Origin: Brachymonas wangyanguii
GTDB lineage: Bacteria > Pseudomonadota > Gammaproteobacteria > Burkholderiales > Burkholderiaceae_C
NCBI RefSeq assembly: GCF_045055315.1
Contig: NZ_CP173677.1
Location: forward strand, 1,426,001-1,490,000
DNA length: 64,000 nucleotides
Direction: 5' to 3'
Of this stretch, positions 1 through 8,237 are shown piece by piece. The translations under genes were made by a program, and so were the position numbers. The stretch's first letter is position 1. Each line of letters opens with the position of its first letter. The notes under the pieces are model-generated. The model did no database searches, was not told the origin of the DNA, and was given only the letters and a program-made list of their open reading frames with translations.

Positions 1-1
1 G

Positions 2-526
2 GTGGCGCAGCCGACGCCGCGTGCGCTGGATCTGGAAGGCGTATTCTGGGGCGGCAACCTGTCGGTGCTGGCCGCACTGGCCGGCAGCCCGTGGATGCCG
101 CGGGTGCCGGGCGGTATCCTGTTCATCGAGGATGTGGGTGAACAGCCCTACCGGCTGGAGCGCATGCTGCAGACGCTGCAGCTGTCCGGCGTGCTCAAGC
201 AGCAGCAGGCAATCGTGCTGGGCACCTTCCGCCTGCGAGACGAGGAAGACGGCTACGACGCCAGCTACGATTTCAACAGCGTGATCGGCGTGCTGCGGCA
301 AATCACCGGCCTGCCGGTGCTGACCGGCTTTCCGTTTGGCCATATCCGCGACAAGGTGACCATGCCGCTCGGCTACCGGGCGCGACTGCAGACCACGGCG
401 CAGGGCTACCGGCTGCGCTTCTCCGGCTACCCGCGGCTGGATGCGCGCCATCTGCAACTGCAGACGCTGACGGATCCGGTGGCTGTTGCACCTGCTAGCA
501 CTTCTGTGGATGAGGATAGTGCCTGA
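2..526 (+). CDS. LD-carboxypeptidase (LdcA/MccF family), 5' end outside the window
   Basis: This is the C-terminal part of a serine peptidase of the S66 family, which trims the terminal D-alanine from murein tetrapeptides during peptidoglycan recycling in the cytoplasm. Visible family features are the GGNLSVLAAL segment, the ILFIEDVGEQPYR segment carrying the conserved Glu, and GFPFGHI carrying the conserved His of the Ser-Glu-His triad. The nucleophilic Ser lies in the N-terminal half, outside the window. The GTG at position 2 is in frame but is almost certainly an internal Val, since about half of a typical 300-residue protein is missing. The last 20 residues are a loose Ala/Ser-rich tail. 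Confidence 0.85.
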   Translation: MAQPTPRALDLEGVFWGGNLSVLAALAGSPWMPRVPGGILFIEDVGEQPYRLERMLQTLQLSGVLKQQQAIVLGTFRLRDEEDGYDASYDFNSVIGVLRQITGLPVLTGFPFGHIRDKVTMPLGYRARLQTTAQGYRLRFSGYPRLDARHLQLQTLTDPVAVAPASTSVDEDSA

Positions 527-611
527 GCAGACTACTGGCGGCGGTGAAGTCCCTACAATTCCTGTTGATGGCAGCTGTCAGCTGCCTGACTGATTTTTAC
601 CTGCCTGAACC

Positions 612-1292
612 ATGGACGACGATTCCCAGACCTCCCCTGCCCCTGCAACCGCGAAGAAATCGCACCTGCTGCGCCATATCCTGACCGGCTTTTTTGCCAT
701 TGCCCCGCTGTACGTCACCTGGTGGGTCTTCCAGTTCATGTTCGGCCTGCTGGCGAATGCCGGCAAGCCACTGGTCAGTGCCGCCGCCAGCCTGATCGAA
801 CCGATCTCGGCTACCGCCTCGCAATGGCTGTTGGCGACCGAGTTCCAGAACCTGATGGCAGTGCTGCTGACCCTGCTGACGCTGTACATCATCGGCCTGC
901 TGGCGACGCAGGTGATCGGCCGCCAGCTGATCAAGTGGATGGAAGACCTGATGATCCGCCTGCCCGGCGTGCAGATCATCTACAAGGCGACCAAGCGCTT
1001 CATCGAGACGCTGAGCAATCCCTCGGTCAAGGGCCAGCGCGTGGTGCTGATCAACTTCCCGTCTTCGGAGATGAAGGCCGTGGGCCTGGTGACGCGCGTA
1101 TTGACCGATGCCGACAGCGGCAAGGAACTGGCCGCCGTCTATGTGCCGACCTCACCCAACCCGACCTCGGGCTATATCGAGATCGTGCCAATGGAAGATG
1201 TGGTGCCGACTGACTGGACCTTCGAGGAAGCGATGAACTTTGTCATGACCGGCGGTGCGAACTCGCCGGATACGGTGAAGTTCCGGCATTGA
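612..1292 (+). CDS. DUF502 family membrane protein
   Basis: The 226-residue protein matches the DUF502 family of small inner-membrane proteins of unknown function. After a short polar N-terminus there is a hydrophobic stretch near residues 18-45 and another near 78-105, then a soluble region starting with LIKWMEDLMIRLPGVQIIYK. The PTSPNPTSGYIEIVPMEDV motif near residues 178-196 is typical of the family. ATG at 612 is the first start in frame after the upstream gene, and no strong Shine-Dalgarno precedes it. It stands alone on the plus strand, convergent with purL, with a hairpin between them. No function can be assigned from sequence. Confidence 0.85.
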   Translation: MDDDSQTSPAPATAKKSHLLRHILTGFFAIAPLYVTWWVFQFMFGLLANAGKPLVSAAASLIEPISATASQWLLATEFQNLMAVLLTLLTLYIIGLLATQVIGRQLIKWMEDLMIRLPGVQIIYKATKRFIETLSNPSVKGQRVVLINFPSSEMKAVGLVTRVLTDADSGKELAAVYVPTSPNPTSGYIEIVPMEDVVPTDWTFEEAMNFVMTGGANSPDTVKFRH

Positions 1293-1315
1293 GCCGGGGC
1301 ATCCCCTAAAACAGG

Positions 1316-1347
1316 ACGGGCCTGCAGGATATAACCTGCAGGCCCGT
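1316..1347. terminator. Bidirectional hairpin between the DUF502 gene and purL
   Basis: A 13-bp inverted repeat (ACGGGCCTGCAGG) surrounds a 6-base loop. On the plus strand it is followed by TTGGCTTTT. On the minus strand it is followed by TCCTGTTTTAG. It lies between two convergent genes and probably ends both transcripts. Confidence 0.7.
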
Positions 1348-1374
1348 TGGCTTTTCAGCGTCAGCTGCTGTGGA

Positions 1375-4300
1375 TCAGCCGACCCACTTGCGGGCATTCA
1401 CCCACAGCTGCATCCATGGGCTGAAGCCGGTCTTGTCACCTGCCAGCGCCGGGTCGATCCAGCTCATCTGCAGCGGACGGAACACGCGCTCCGGGTGCGG
1501 CATCATGGCGGTGAAACGGCCATCGGCGGTGGTGACGGCGGTCAGGCCGCCCGGGCTGCCGTTCGGGTTGAACGGGTAGGTTTCGGTCGGCTGGCCATGG
1601 TTGTCCACGTAGCGCATTGCCTTGTGCACCTGGGCGTGATCGCCCTGCACCGCGAAGTTGGCAAAGCCCTCGCCGTGCGCCACGGCGATCGGCAGGCGGC
1701 TGCCGGCCATGCCCTGCAGGAAGATGCTGGGCGAATCCAGCACCTCGACCATGCTGTAGCGCGCCTCGAAGCGGGCGCTCTGGTTGTGCGTGAAGCGCGG
1801 CCAGTGCTCGGCACCGGGGATCATGCTGGCCAGTTCGGCAAACATCTGGCAACCGTTGCAGACGCCCAGCGCGAAGGTGTCATTGCGCGCAAAGAATGCG
1901 GCAAAAGCGTCACGCAGCACCGGGTTGAAGGTGATGCTGCGCGCCCAGCCCACGCCGGCACCCAGGGTGTCGCCGTAGCTGAAGCCGCCGCAGGCGACCA
2001 CGCCCTGCACCTGGGACAGGCTGACGCGGCCGGCCTGCAGGTCGGTCATGTGCACGTCCAGCGTGTCGAAACCGGCACGGTCGAAGGCGTAGGCCATTTC
2101 CACGTGCGAGTTGACGCCCTGCTCGCGCAGCACGGCTACGCGCGGACGGCTGGTGTGCACAGCCGGGGCTTCGGGCGTGAAGGTCAGGTGCATGTGCATG
2201 CCCGGATCCTTGCGGTCGCCGGCGGCACGGTGTTCGCTGTCGGCACAGGCCGGGTTGTCGCGCTGCTGGGCAATCTTCCAGCTCACGCTGTCCCAGACCT
2301 GGTGCAGGTCTTCCAGATCGGCAGCAAAAATGTTCTGCGCATCGCGCCAGATCGTCAGCTGGCCCTTGCCGGCATCGACTTCGGAGCTTTCGTTGCGCAC
2401 ATTGCCGATGAAATGGCTGCAGCCACCCAGGCCGTGTGCATTCAGCACCTGCATCACCTCGTTGCGGTCTTCCTTGCGTACCTGCAGGATCACGCCGAGT
2501 TCTTCGTTGAACAGCGCCTTGAGCGTTTCCTCGTGGCGGCGGCCCGATGTCTGCTGTGCCCAGTTCTTGGCTTCGCCGCTGTCCAGGCGGCTGTCGCTGA
2601 CGCCGTCGCCGTGCGCCAGCAGCATGTCCACCGTCAGCGCCACGCCGACATGGCCGGCAAAAGCCATCTCGGCCACGGCGGCCAGCAGGCCACCGTCGCT
2701 GCGGTCGTGGTAGGCCAGGATCTTGCCCTGTGCGCGCAGGGTGTTGACGGCATTGACCAGGTTCACCAGGTCTTTCGCCTGGTCCAGGTCCGGCACAATG
2801 TCGCCGCCCTGCCCCAGTACCTGGCTCAGGATGCTGCCGGCCATGCGCTGCTGGCCACGACCCAGGTCGATCAGCAGCAGGCGGGAATCGGGAACGTCAC
2901 GGTCCAGCTGAGGCGTGAGCGTGCCACGCACGTCCTGCAGCGAGGCAAAGGCGGTCACGATCAGGCTGACCGGCGATACCACCTTGCGTGCCTGTGCCGC
3001 GCCTTCGGCAGACGGATCCTGCCATTGGGTGCGCATGGACAGCGAGTCCTTGCCGACCGGAATCGAAATGCCGAGCTCCGGGCACAGTTTCATGCCGACG
3101 GCTTCTACCGTGCGATACAGCGCGGCATCTTCACCGGCTTCGCCACAGGCTGCCATCCAGTTGGCGGACAGCTTGACGCGCGGCAACTCGATCGGGGCCG
3201 CCAGCAGGTTGGTGATGGCTTCGGCCACGGCCATGCGGCCGGAGGCCGGGGCATCGAACACCGCTAGCGGCGTGCGTTCGCCCATGCTCATGGCTTCGCC
3301 GGCAACGCCGGCAAAGTCGGCCAGCGTCACGGCCACGTCGGCCACCGGCACCTGCCACGGGCCAACCATCTGGTCGCGGTGCGTCAGGCCACCAACGGCG
3401 CGGTCGCCGATGGTGATCAGGAAGCGCTTGCTGGCCACGGTCGGGTGGCTCAGCACCTGGATGATGGCCTGCTGCAGGTCCAGGTCGCCGGTATCCAGCG
3501 GCATGCCCTGGTGCGTGACGGTCTTGACGTCGCGCTGCATCTTCGGCGGCTTGCCCAGCAGCACGTTCATCGGCATGTCGACCGGCAGGTCCTCATCGAC
3601 GATGTCGCCACTGTTCAGATCGACCGCGCCCACATGCAGGTGGCGCTCTTCGGTGGTAACGCCGACCACGGCAAACGGGCAGCGCTCGCGCTCGCACAGG
3701 GCGCGGAACTGCGCCAGGCTTTCCGGCGCAATCGCCATCACGTAGCGTTCCTGGCTTTCGTTGCACCAGATTTCCTTGGGTGCCAGGCCGGTTTCTTCCA
3801 GCGGCACGCTGCGCAGGTCAAAGCGCGCACCGCGGCCAGCATCGTTGACCAGCTCAGGGAAGGCGTTGGACAGGCCGCCGGCACCAACGTCGTGGATCGC
3901 CAGGATCGGGTTGGCTTCGCCAAGCGCCCAGCAATGGTTGATCACCTCTTGCGCACGGCGCTCGATTTCCGGGTTGCCACGCTGCACCGAGTCGAAGTCC
4001 AGGTGCGCCGCGTTGGCGCCGCTGCTCATCGAGCTGGCCGCACCTCCGCCCATGCCGATGCGCATGCCGGGGCCACCCAGCTGGATCAGCAGCGTGCCGG
4101 GCGGGAATTCGATCTTGTGCGTCTGGCTGGCATCGATGCTGCCCAGGCCACCGGCGATCATGATCGGCTTGTGGTAGCCCATCTGGCGCACCTGCACGCC
4201 GTCCTGCGTACGGCTGACGATGGTCTGCTCGTATTCACGAAAATAGCCGGTCAGGTTGGGACGGCCGAATTCGTTGTTGAAGGCGGCGCCACCCAGCGGG

Positions 4301-5421
4301 CCTTCGGTCATGATCTGCAGCGGGCTGGCGATGTGCTCGGGCTTGCCGCCCGGCTGGTCGCTCATGCCGCCCCACAGCTTCGATACCGTAAAACCGGTCA
4401 GGCCGGCCTTGGGACGCGAGCCACGGCCGGTTGCACCCTCGTCACGGATCTCGCCGCCGGCGCCGGTAGAAGCGCCCGGGAACGGGGAAATCGCGGTCGG
4501 GTGGTTGTGCGTCTCGACCTTCATCAGCACGTGCTGCAGCTTGTCCTGGCCGCGGTAGCGCATGCCCTGCTCGGTGGATTCATCGGCCATGAAGCGCAGG
4601 CTGGTACCGCCTTCCATGATGGCGGCGTTGTCGGAATAGGCGACGATGGTGTGCTGCGGTGATACCTTTTCGGTATTGCGGATCATGCCGAACAGGGAGT
4701 GCGGCTGCGCTTCGCCATCGATGGTGAACTCGGCGTTGAAGATCTTGTGGCGGCAGTGTTCGCTGTTGGCCTGCGCGAACATCATCAGTTCAACGTCAGT
4801 CGGGTTGCGCTTGAGCTCCTGGAAGCCCTGCAGCAGGTAGTCGATCTCGTCGTCGGCCAGGGCCAGGCCCCAGTCGCGGTTGGCCTCCTCCAGCGCGGCA
4901 CGGCCACCGCCGAGCACGTCCACATGCTCCATCGGCACCGGGTCCAGGTGCGTGAACAGGCTGTTGGCGGCATCCAGCGTGGGCAGCACGCTTTCGGTCA
5001 TGCGATCGTGCAGCAGCGCAGCGATCTGCTCCAGCTGGCCGTCCTTGAGCTTGCTGCCCTCGAGCGCATACACGGTGCCGCGCTCGATGCGGCGCACGCT
5101 GGCGGCATCAGTCAGGCCGCAGTTGCGCGCGATATCGGTGGCCTTGGAAGCCCAGGGCGACACGGTGCCGACGCGCGGCGTGACGACGATGCTGGCCAGC
5201 GGCTTGTCGGCGGCATCGGCCGGCTCGCCATAGGTCAGCAGCTGTTGCAGCGCCTGCTGGCTGGTCGCATCCAGCGGCTGGTCGCTTTCAACCCAGTGCA
5301 TGAACTGGCCAGTGATGGCACGCACGCCGGGAGCGATCGCCTGGATCTGGCTCAGGAGTTGCTGGGAACGGAAATGGGTGAGAGCGTTGCCGCCCTCGAA
5401 ACGGGTAATGGTTGTCTGCAT
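1375..5421 (-). CDS. purL: Phosphoribosylformylglycinamidine synthase (single-chain)
   Basis: PurL converts FGAR, glutamine and ATP to FGAM in the fourth step of purine synthesis. This is the large single-chain form found in Proteobacteria, 1348 residues. An N-terminal domain is followed by the two AIRS-like ATP-binding halves (SEHCRHKIFNAEF, ETHNHPTAISPFPGASTGAG). A C-terminal class I glutaminase carries the nucleophile Cys in FALGVCNGCQ and the His/Glu in MMPHPERVFR. An in-frame GTG-type extension to 5460 exists. The ATG at 5421 was chosen because the protein then starts MQTTITRFEGGNAL as in homologues, and because a TACAAT -10 element lies at 5459-5464, overlapping the longer start. It is a single-gene unit. 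Confidence 0.96.
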   Translation of the reverse strand: MQTTITRFEGGNALTHFRSQQLLSQIQAIAPGVRAITGQFMHWVESDQPLDATSQQALQQLLTYGEPADAADKPLASIVVTPRVGTVSPWASKATDIARNCGLTDAASVRRIERGTVYALEGSKLKDGQLEQIAALLHDRMTESVLPTLDAANSLFTHLDPVPMEHVDVLGGGRAALEEANRDWGLALADDEIDYLLQGFQELKRNPTDVELMMFAQANSEHCRHKIFNAEFTIDGEAQPHSLFGMIRNTEKVSPQHTIVAYSDNAAIMEGGTSLRFMADESTEQGMRYRGQDKLQHVLMKVETHNHPTAISPFPGASTGAGGEIRDEGATGRGSRPKAGLTGFTVSKLWGGMSDQPGGKPEHIASPLQIMTEGPLGGAAFNNEFGRPNLTGYFREYEQTIVSRTQDGVQVRQMGYHKPIMIAGGLGSIDASQTHKIEFPPGTLLIQLGGPGMRIGMGGGAASSMSSGANAAHLDFDSVQRGNPEIERRAQEVINHCWALGEANPILAIHDVGAGGLSNAFPELVNDAGRGARFDLRSVPLEETGLAPKEIWCNESQERYVMAIAPESLAQFRALCERERCPFAVVGVTTEERHLHVGAVDLNSGDIVDEDLPVDMPMNVLLGKPPKMQRDVKTVTHQGMPLDTGDLDLQQAIIQVLSHPTVASKRFLITIGDRAVGGLTHRDQMVGPWQVPVADVAVTLADFAGVAGEAMSMGERTPLAVFDAPASGRMAVAEAITNLLAAPIELPRVKLSANWMAACGEAGEDAALYRTVEAVGMKLCPELGISIPVGKDSLSMRTQWQDPSAEGAAQARKVVSPVSLIVTAFASLQDVRGTLTPQLDRDVPDSRLLLIDLGRGQQRMAGSILSQVLGQGGDIVPDLDQAKDLVNLVNAVNTLRAQGKILAYHDRSDGGLLAAVAEMAFAGHVGVALTVDMLLAHGDGVSDSRLDSGEAKNWAQQTSGRRHEETLKALFNEELGVILQVRKEDRNEVMQVLNAHGLGGCSHFIGNVRNESSEVDAGKGQLTIWRDAQNIFAADLEDLHQVWDSVSWKIAQQRDNPACADSEHRAAGDRKDPGMHMHLTFTPEAPAVHTSRPRVAVLREQGVNSHVEMAYAFDRAGFDTLDVHMTDLQAGRVSLSQVQGVVACGGFSYGDTLGAGVGWARSITFNPVLRDAFAAFFARNDTFALGVCNGCQMFAELASMIPGAEHWPRFTHNQSARFEARYSMVEVLDSPSIFLQGMAGSRLPIAVAHGEGFANFAVQGDHAQVHKAMRYVDNHGQPTETYPFNPNGSPGGLTAVTTADGRFTAMMPHPERVFRPLQMSWIDPALAGDKTGFSPWMQLWVNARKWVG

Positions 5422-5458
5422 GGAAATGAGAGGCAACAGGCAGCTGATGTAAACCGCC

Positions 5459-5464
5459 ATTGTA
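5459..5464 (-). promoter_or_regulatory. Possible purL -10 element
   Basis: On the minus strand TACAAT lies here, about 38 bases upstream of the chosen purL ATG. No good TTGACA-like -35 box is seen at the right distance, so the promoter is only partly supported. Confidence 0.35.
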
Positions 5465-5524
5465 ATCGGCGGGCATGACGGGTGGGCGCTTCGTGGGCAT
5501 TCCCCACGGGCTTGTGCCGGTGCT

Positions 5525-6298
5525 TCAGGTCAGCACTTCCCAGGGCACGATGCAATCGGCATCGAGCTGCTGCAGGCGCAGCGCCTGCAGGCCGAAGACC
5601 TGGCGCAGCAAGGTATCGTCCAGTACCTGCGACGGCTGGCCGTGCGCCTGGATGCGGCCCTGCTGCAGCACGCAGACCTGGTGGCAGAAGCGCGAGGCCA
5701 GCGTCAGATCATGCAGTACCACGGCAATCGCCATGCCCTGCCCCGCCAGCTGGCGCAGCAGGCCCATGATCTGCAGCTGGTGTGCCGGGTCCAGCGCGGC
5801 CAGCGGTTCGTCGGCCAGCAGGATTGGCGTTTCGGTCGCCAGCGCACGCGCCAGCAGTACGCGGGCACGCTCGCCACCGGACAGGGTTTGCACATTGCGT
5901 ATGGACATGTGCTGGCAATCGGTCAACTGCATGGCGCGCTGGATGGCGGCTTCGCCACTGGGCCGTTCGGCATCGCCATGCGGCAAGCGGCCCAGCGCCA
6001 CCACGTCGGCCACCGGCAACGGCCAGTGCACCTGCTGGCCCTGCGCCAGATAGGCAATGTGGCGCGCGCGTTCGCTGGCCGACCACTGTGCCAGCGGCTG
6101 CTCCTGCAGCAGGATCTGGCCACGACTGGCCGGTGCCATGCCGAGCAGCGTGCGCAACAGGCTGGTCTTGCCGGCTCCGTTGGGGCCGAGAATGCCGAGC
6201 AGCTGGCCGCTGCGCAATTCCAGCTCAATGTCGTGCAACAGCGTACGCTTGCCGGCTTCCATCTGCACGCCCTGCATTTGCATCATCACGCTGCTCAT
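5525..6298 (-). CDS. Corrinoid/iron-chelate ABC transporter ATPase (BtuD/HmuV-like)
   Basis: The 257-residue ATPase powers import with the FecCD-type permease encoded just upstream. The sequence shows Walker A GPNGAGKTS near residue 40, the ABC signature LSGGERARVLLARAL and Walker B ILLADEPLAALD followed by the switch His in VVLHDLTLA. Its start overlaps the permease stop by the ATGA arrangement, implying translational coupling. The cobalamin riboswitch at the head of the operon makes B12 or another corrinoid the likely substrate. By sequence alone the subfamily also includes haem and siderophore ATPases. It is the last gene of the operon. Confidence 0.9.
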   Translation of the reverse strand: MSSVMMQMQGVQMEAGKRTLLHDIELELRSGQLLGILGPNGAGKTSLLRTLLGMAPASRGQILLQEQPLAQWSASERARHIAYLAQGQQVHWPLPVADVVALGRLPHGDAERPSGEAAIQRAMQLTDCQHMSIRNVQTLSGGERARVLLARALATETPILLADEPLAALDPAHQLQIMGLLRQLAGQGMAIAVVLHDLTLASRFCHQVCVLQQGRIQAHGQPSQVLDDTLLRQVFGLQALRLQQLDADCIVPWEVLT

Positions 6299-7323
6299 GC
6301 CGACCTCCGGTGCAGGCCCAGGATCAGTGACAGGAAGAACGGCGCGCCAATCAGGGCGGTGAGCACACCAAGCTTGAGCTCCTGGCCATCGTTGTAGGCC
6401 AGGCGCACGCCGATATCGGCCAGCAGCAGCAGGATGGCCCCGGCCCAGGCCGATACCGGCAGCAGCGCCGAGGGATCGGCCTTGACCCAGGGCCGCATTA
6501 CATGCGGCGCCACCAGGCCGACAAAGCCGATGCTGCCCGCTACCGATACCGCTGCGCCCACGCTACAGGCGGTGCCGGCCAGCACCAGCAGGCGCAGCTG
6601 CGGCAGGCGGATGCCCATGGTGTGCGCGGTTTCCTCGCCGAGCGCCAGCGCCTGCAGGCCACGGCGCGATTGCCACAGCAGCAGCAGGCCGAGCACGATC
6701 AAGGGCACGCCCAGCGCTACTTCGCGCATGCTGCGATCCGCCAGCGAGCCCATCATCCAGAATACGATTTCCTGCAGCGCAAAGGCATTGCGCGACCAGT
6801 TCATCACCAGCGCAATCAGCGCGCTGCACAGCGCGGAAATCGCCACGCCAGCCAGGATCAGGGTGGTGGTGTCCTGGTTGCGCTGCGCCAGCAGCAGCAC
6901 CAGCAGCACCGCCAGTGAGGTACCGGCCATGCCGGCCAAGGGCAGTGCCAGCGCAGTCATCTGCGCCAGCCCGGTATAGAGCGCAATTACCGCGCCCAGC
7001 GCGGCCCCGCTGGTCACGCCCAGCAGGCCGGGTTCCGCCAGCGGGTTGCGCAGCAGGCCTTGCAGCGCGGCACCGGACATGCCCAGCGCCGCCCCGACCG
7101 CCACGCACAGCACGGTACGCGGCAGGCGCAAATCCCAGAAGATGCGGCTCGGTACCCAGTCGCCAGCCAGCACGCCTTGCAGCAGGCGCAGCGGCGACAT
7201 GTCCACGTAGCCAATCGTCAGCGACAGCAGGCATAGCGCCAGCAGTACCAGACCGGCCAGCAGCCAGCGGCCCATGGACCAGCGGGCCCAACCCGGTGCG
7301 GCAGAAAAATCGGAAACAGTCAT
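6295..7323 (-). CDS. FecCD-family ABC transporter permease (BtuC-like)
   Basis: The 342-residue integral membrane protein has about ten hydrophobic segments and belongs to the FecCD/BtuC family of vitamin B12 and iron-chelate permeases. Characteristic segments are LRLPRTVLCVAVGAALGMSG near residue 46 and GSIGFVGLVAPHVMRPW near residue 260, the latter preceding the region that contacts the ATPase. The gene lies between the binding-protein gene (8-base gap) and the ATPase gene (4-base overlap). It is assigned to corrinoid uptake through the upstream riboswitch. The membrane complex would be two permease and two ATPase chains. Confidence 0.92.
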   Translation of the reverse strand: MTVSDFSAAPGWARWSMGRWLLAGLVLLALCLLSLTIGYVDMSPLRLLQGVLAGDWVPSRIFWDLRLPRTVLCVAVGAALGMSGAALQGLLRNPLAEPGLLGVTSGAALGAVIALYTGLAQMTALALPLAGMAGTSLAVLLVLLLAQRNQDTTTLILAGVAISALCSALIALVMNWSRNAFALQEIVFWMMGSLADRSMREVALGVPLIVLGLLLLWQSRRGLQALALGEETAHTMGIRLPQLRLLVLAGTACSVGAAVSVAGSIGFVGLVAPHVMRPWVKADPSALLPVSAWAGAILLLLADIGVRLAYNDGQELKLGVLTALIGAPFFLSLILGLHRRSA

Positions 7324-7331
7324 GGCAGCGA

Positions 7332-8231
7332 TTATCGGGCCTGGCGCTGCTGCGCCATGCGCGCCGCCGTATCCAGGCTCCAGGGGCCGCCACAGATAGT
7401 GGTGCGGGTCTGCAGGGTCAGGCTGTCGAGCGTGGTGTGTTGCAGCGCCGGGTGCAGCTGGTCACGTGGCACCACGCTTGGCATGTCGCTGGCGTAATCA
7501 GGCGTGAGCATCAGGTCCGGATGGGTGGCGACCAGCCGTTCCAGCGGCAGGTAGCCATAGCCGCTCAGGCCGGCCTCGACGCCGGCATTGCGGTAGCCGG
7601 CCAGTTCGATCAATTCGTTCATCAGCGTGCCCTGGCCGGTGCTGTAGCCTTGCCAGCTGCGCTCGGCCGCTACCGGCCATGGCGCGGATTGCTGCTGCGC
7701 TGCCTGTTGCAGCTGCTGCTGTTGTTGCTGCAAGGCCTGCACCAGCGCCCTGCCCTTGTCGGCTGCGCCGACGGCATCGGCCACCAGCGTGATCTGCTGC
7801 TGCACCTCGGCCAGGCTGTTGGCAAGTGGTACTTCCAGCACCGGAATACCAAGTGTGCGCAGCATGTGCGTGGTGTAGCGCGCCGTGTAGCGGCCCACCA
7901 GCACCAGATCCGGCTTGAGCAGCAGCACCTCTTCGGCATCGCCACGCACCACGGGCAGCGCGCGCGCCTGTGGTTCCAGTACCGACAGGCCGGGATCATG
8001 GGACAGCTTGCTCAGCGCCGAGATCCGATCCGGTTCCACCAGTTGCAACAGCAGCTGGTCGGTGCAGAGGTTGAGCGAAACGATGCGCTGTGCCTGCTGA
8101 CTGGCTACTGCCGTGGTGCTGGCCACGGGTGCCTGCGGCTGGCAGCCCGCCAGTACCGCCGCTACGCAGCCTGCGGCCAGCCAGCGCAGGGCGTGGCGTG
8201 GCGTGAGGCGGCGCAGCAAGCGGGTGGGCAT
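7332..8231 (-). CDS. Corrinoid ABC transporter substrate-binding lipoprotein (BtuF-like)
   Basis: The 299-residue protein of the periplasmic-binding-protein class III fold (BtuF/FecB) captures the chelate and delivers it to the FecCD permease. The N-terminus has a basic stretch and a hydrophobic core ending in VLAGC, a lipobox, so it should be anchored to a membrane. It then reads RIVSLNLCTDQLLLQL, the usual first motif of BtuF proteins. A coiled, Gln-rich helix (residues about 165-180) forms the interlobe linker region. An in-frame TTG lies two codons upstream at 8237, but the ATG at 8231 is preferred. It follows the receptor gene by only 6 bases. Confidence 0.88.
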   Translation of the reverse strand: MPTRLLRRLTPRHALRWLAAGCVAAVLAGCQPQAPVASTTAVASQQAQRIVSLNLCTDQLLLQLVEPDRISALSKLSHDPGLSVLEPQARALPVVRGDAEEVLLLKPDLVLVGRYTARYTTHMLRTLGIPVLEVPLANSLAEVQQQITLVADAVGAADKGRALVQALQQQQQQLQQAAQQQSAPWPVAAERSWQGYSTGQGTLMNELIELAGYRNAGVEAGLSGYGYLPLERLVATHPDLMLTPDYASDMPSVVPRDQLHPALQHTTLDSLTLQTRTTICGGPWSLDTAARMAQQRQAR

Positions 8232-8237
8232 GCTCAA

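Noticed and set aside
1495..4662. Long plus-strand frames opposite purL (1495-3267 and 3379-4662).
   Set aside because: They mirror purL codons and carry no domain; purL is continuous on the minus strand.
5489..5506. A short hairpin (CGTGGG/CCCACG) between the BtuD-like gene and purL.
   Set aside because: The stem is only six pairs and there is no T-run in either direction, so it was not listed as a terminator.
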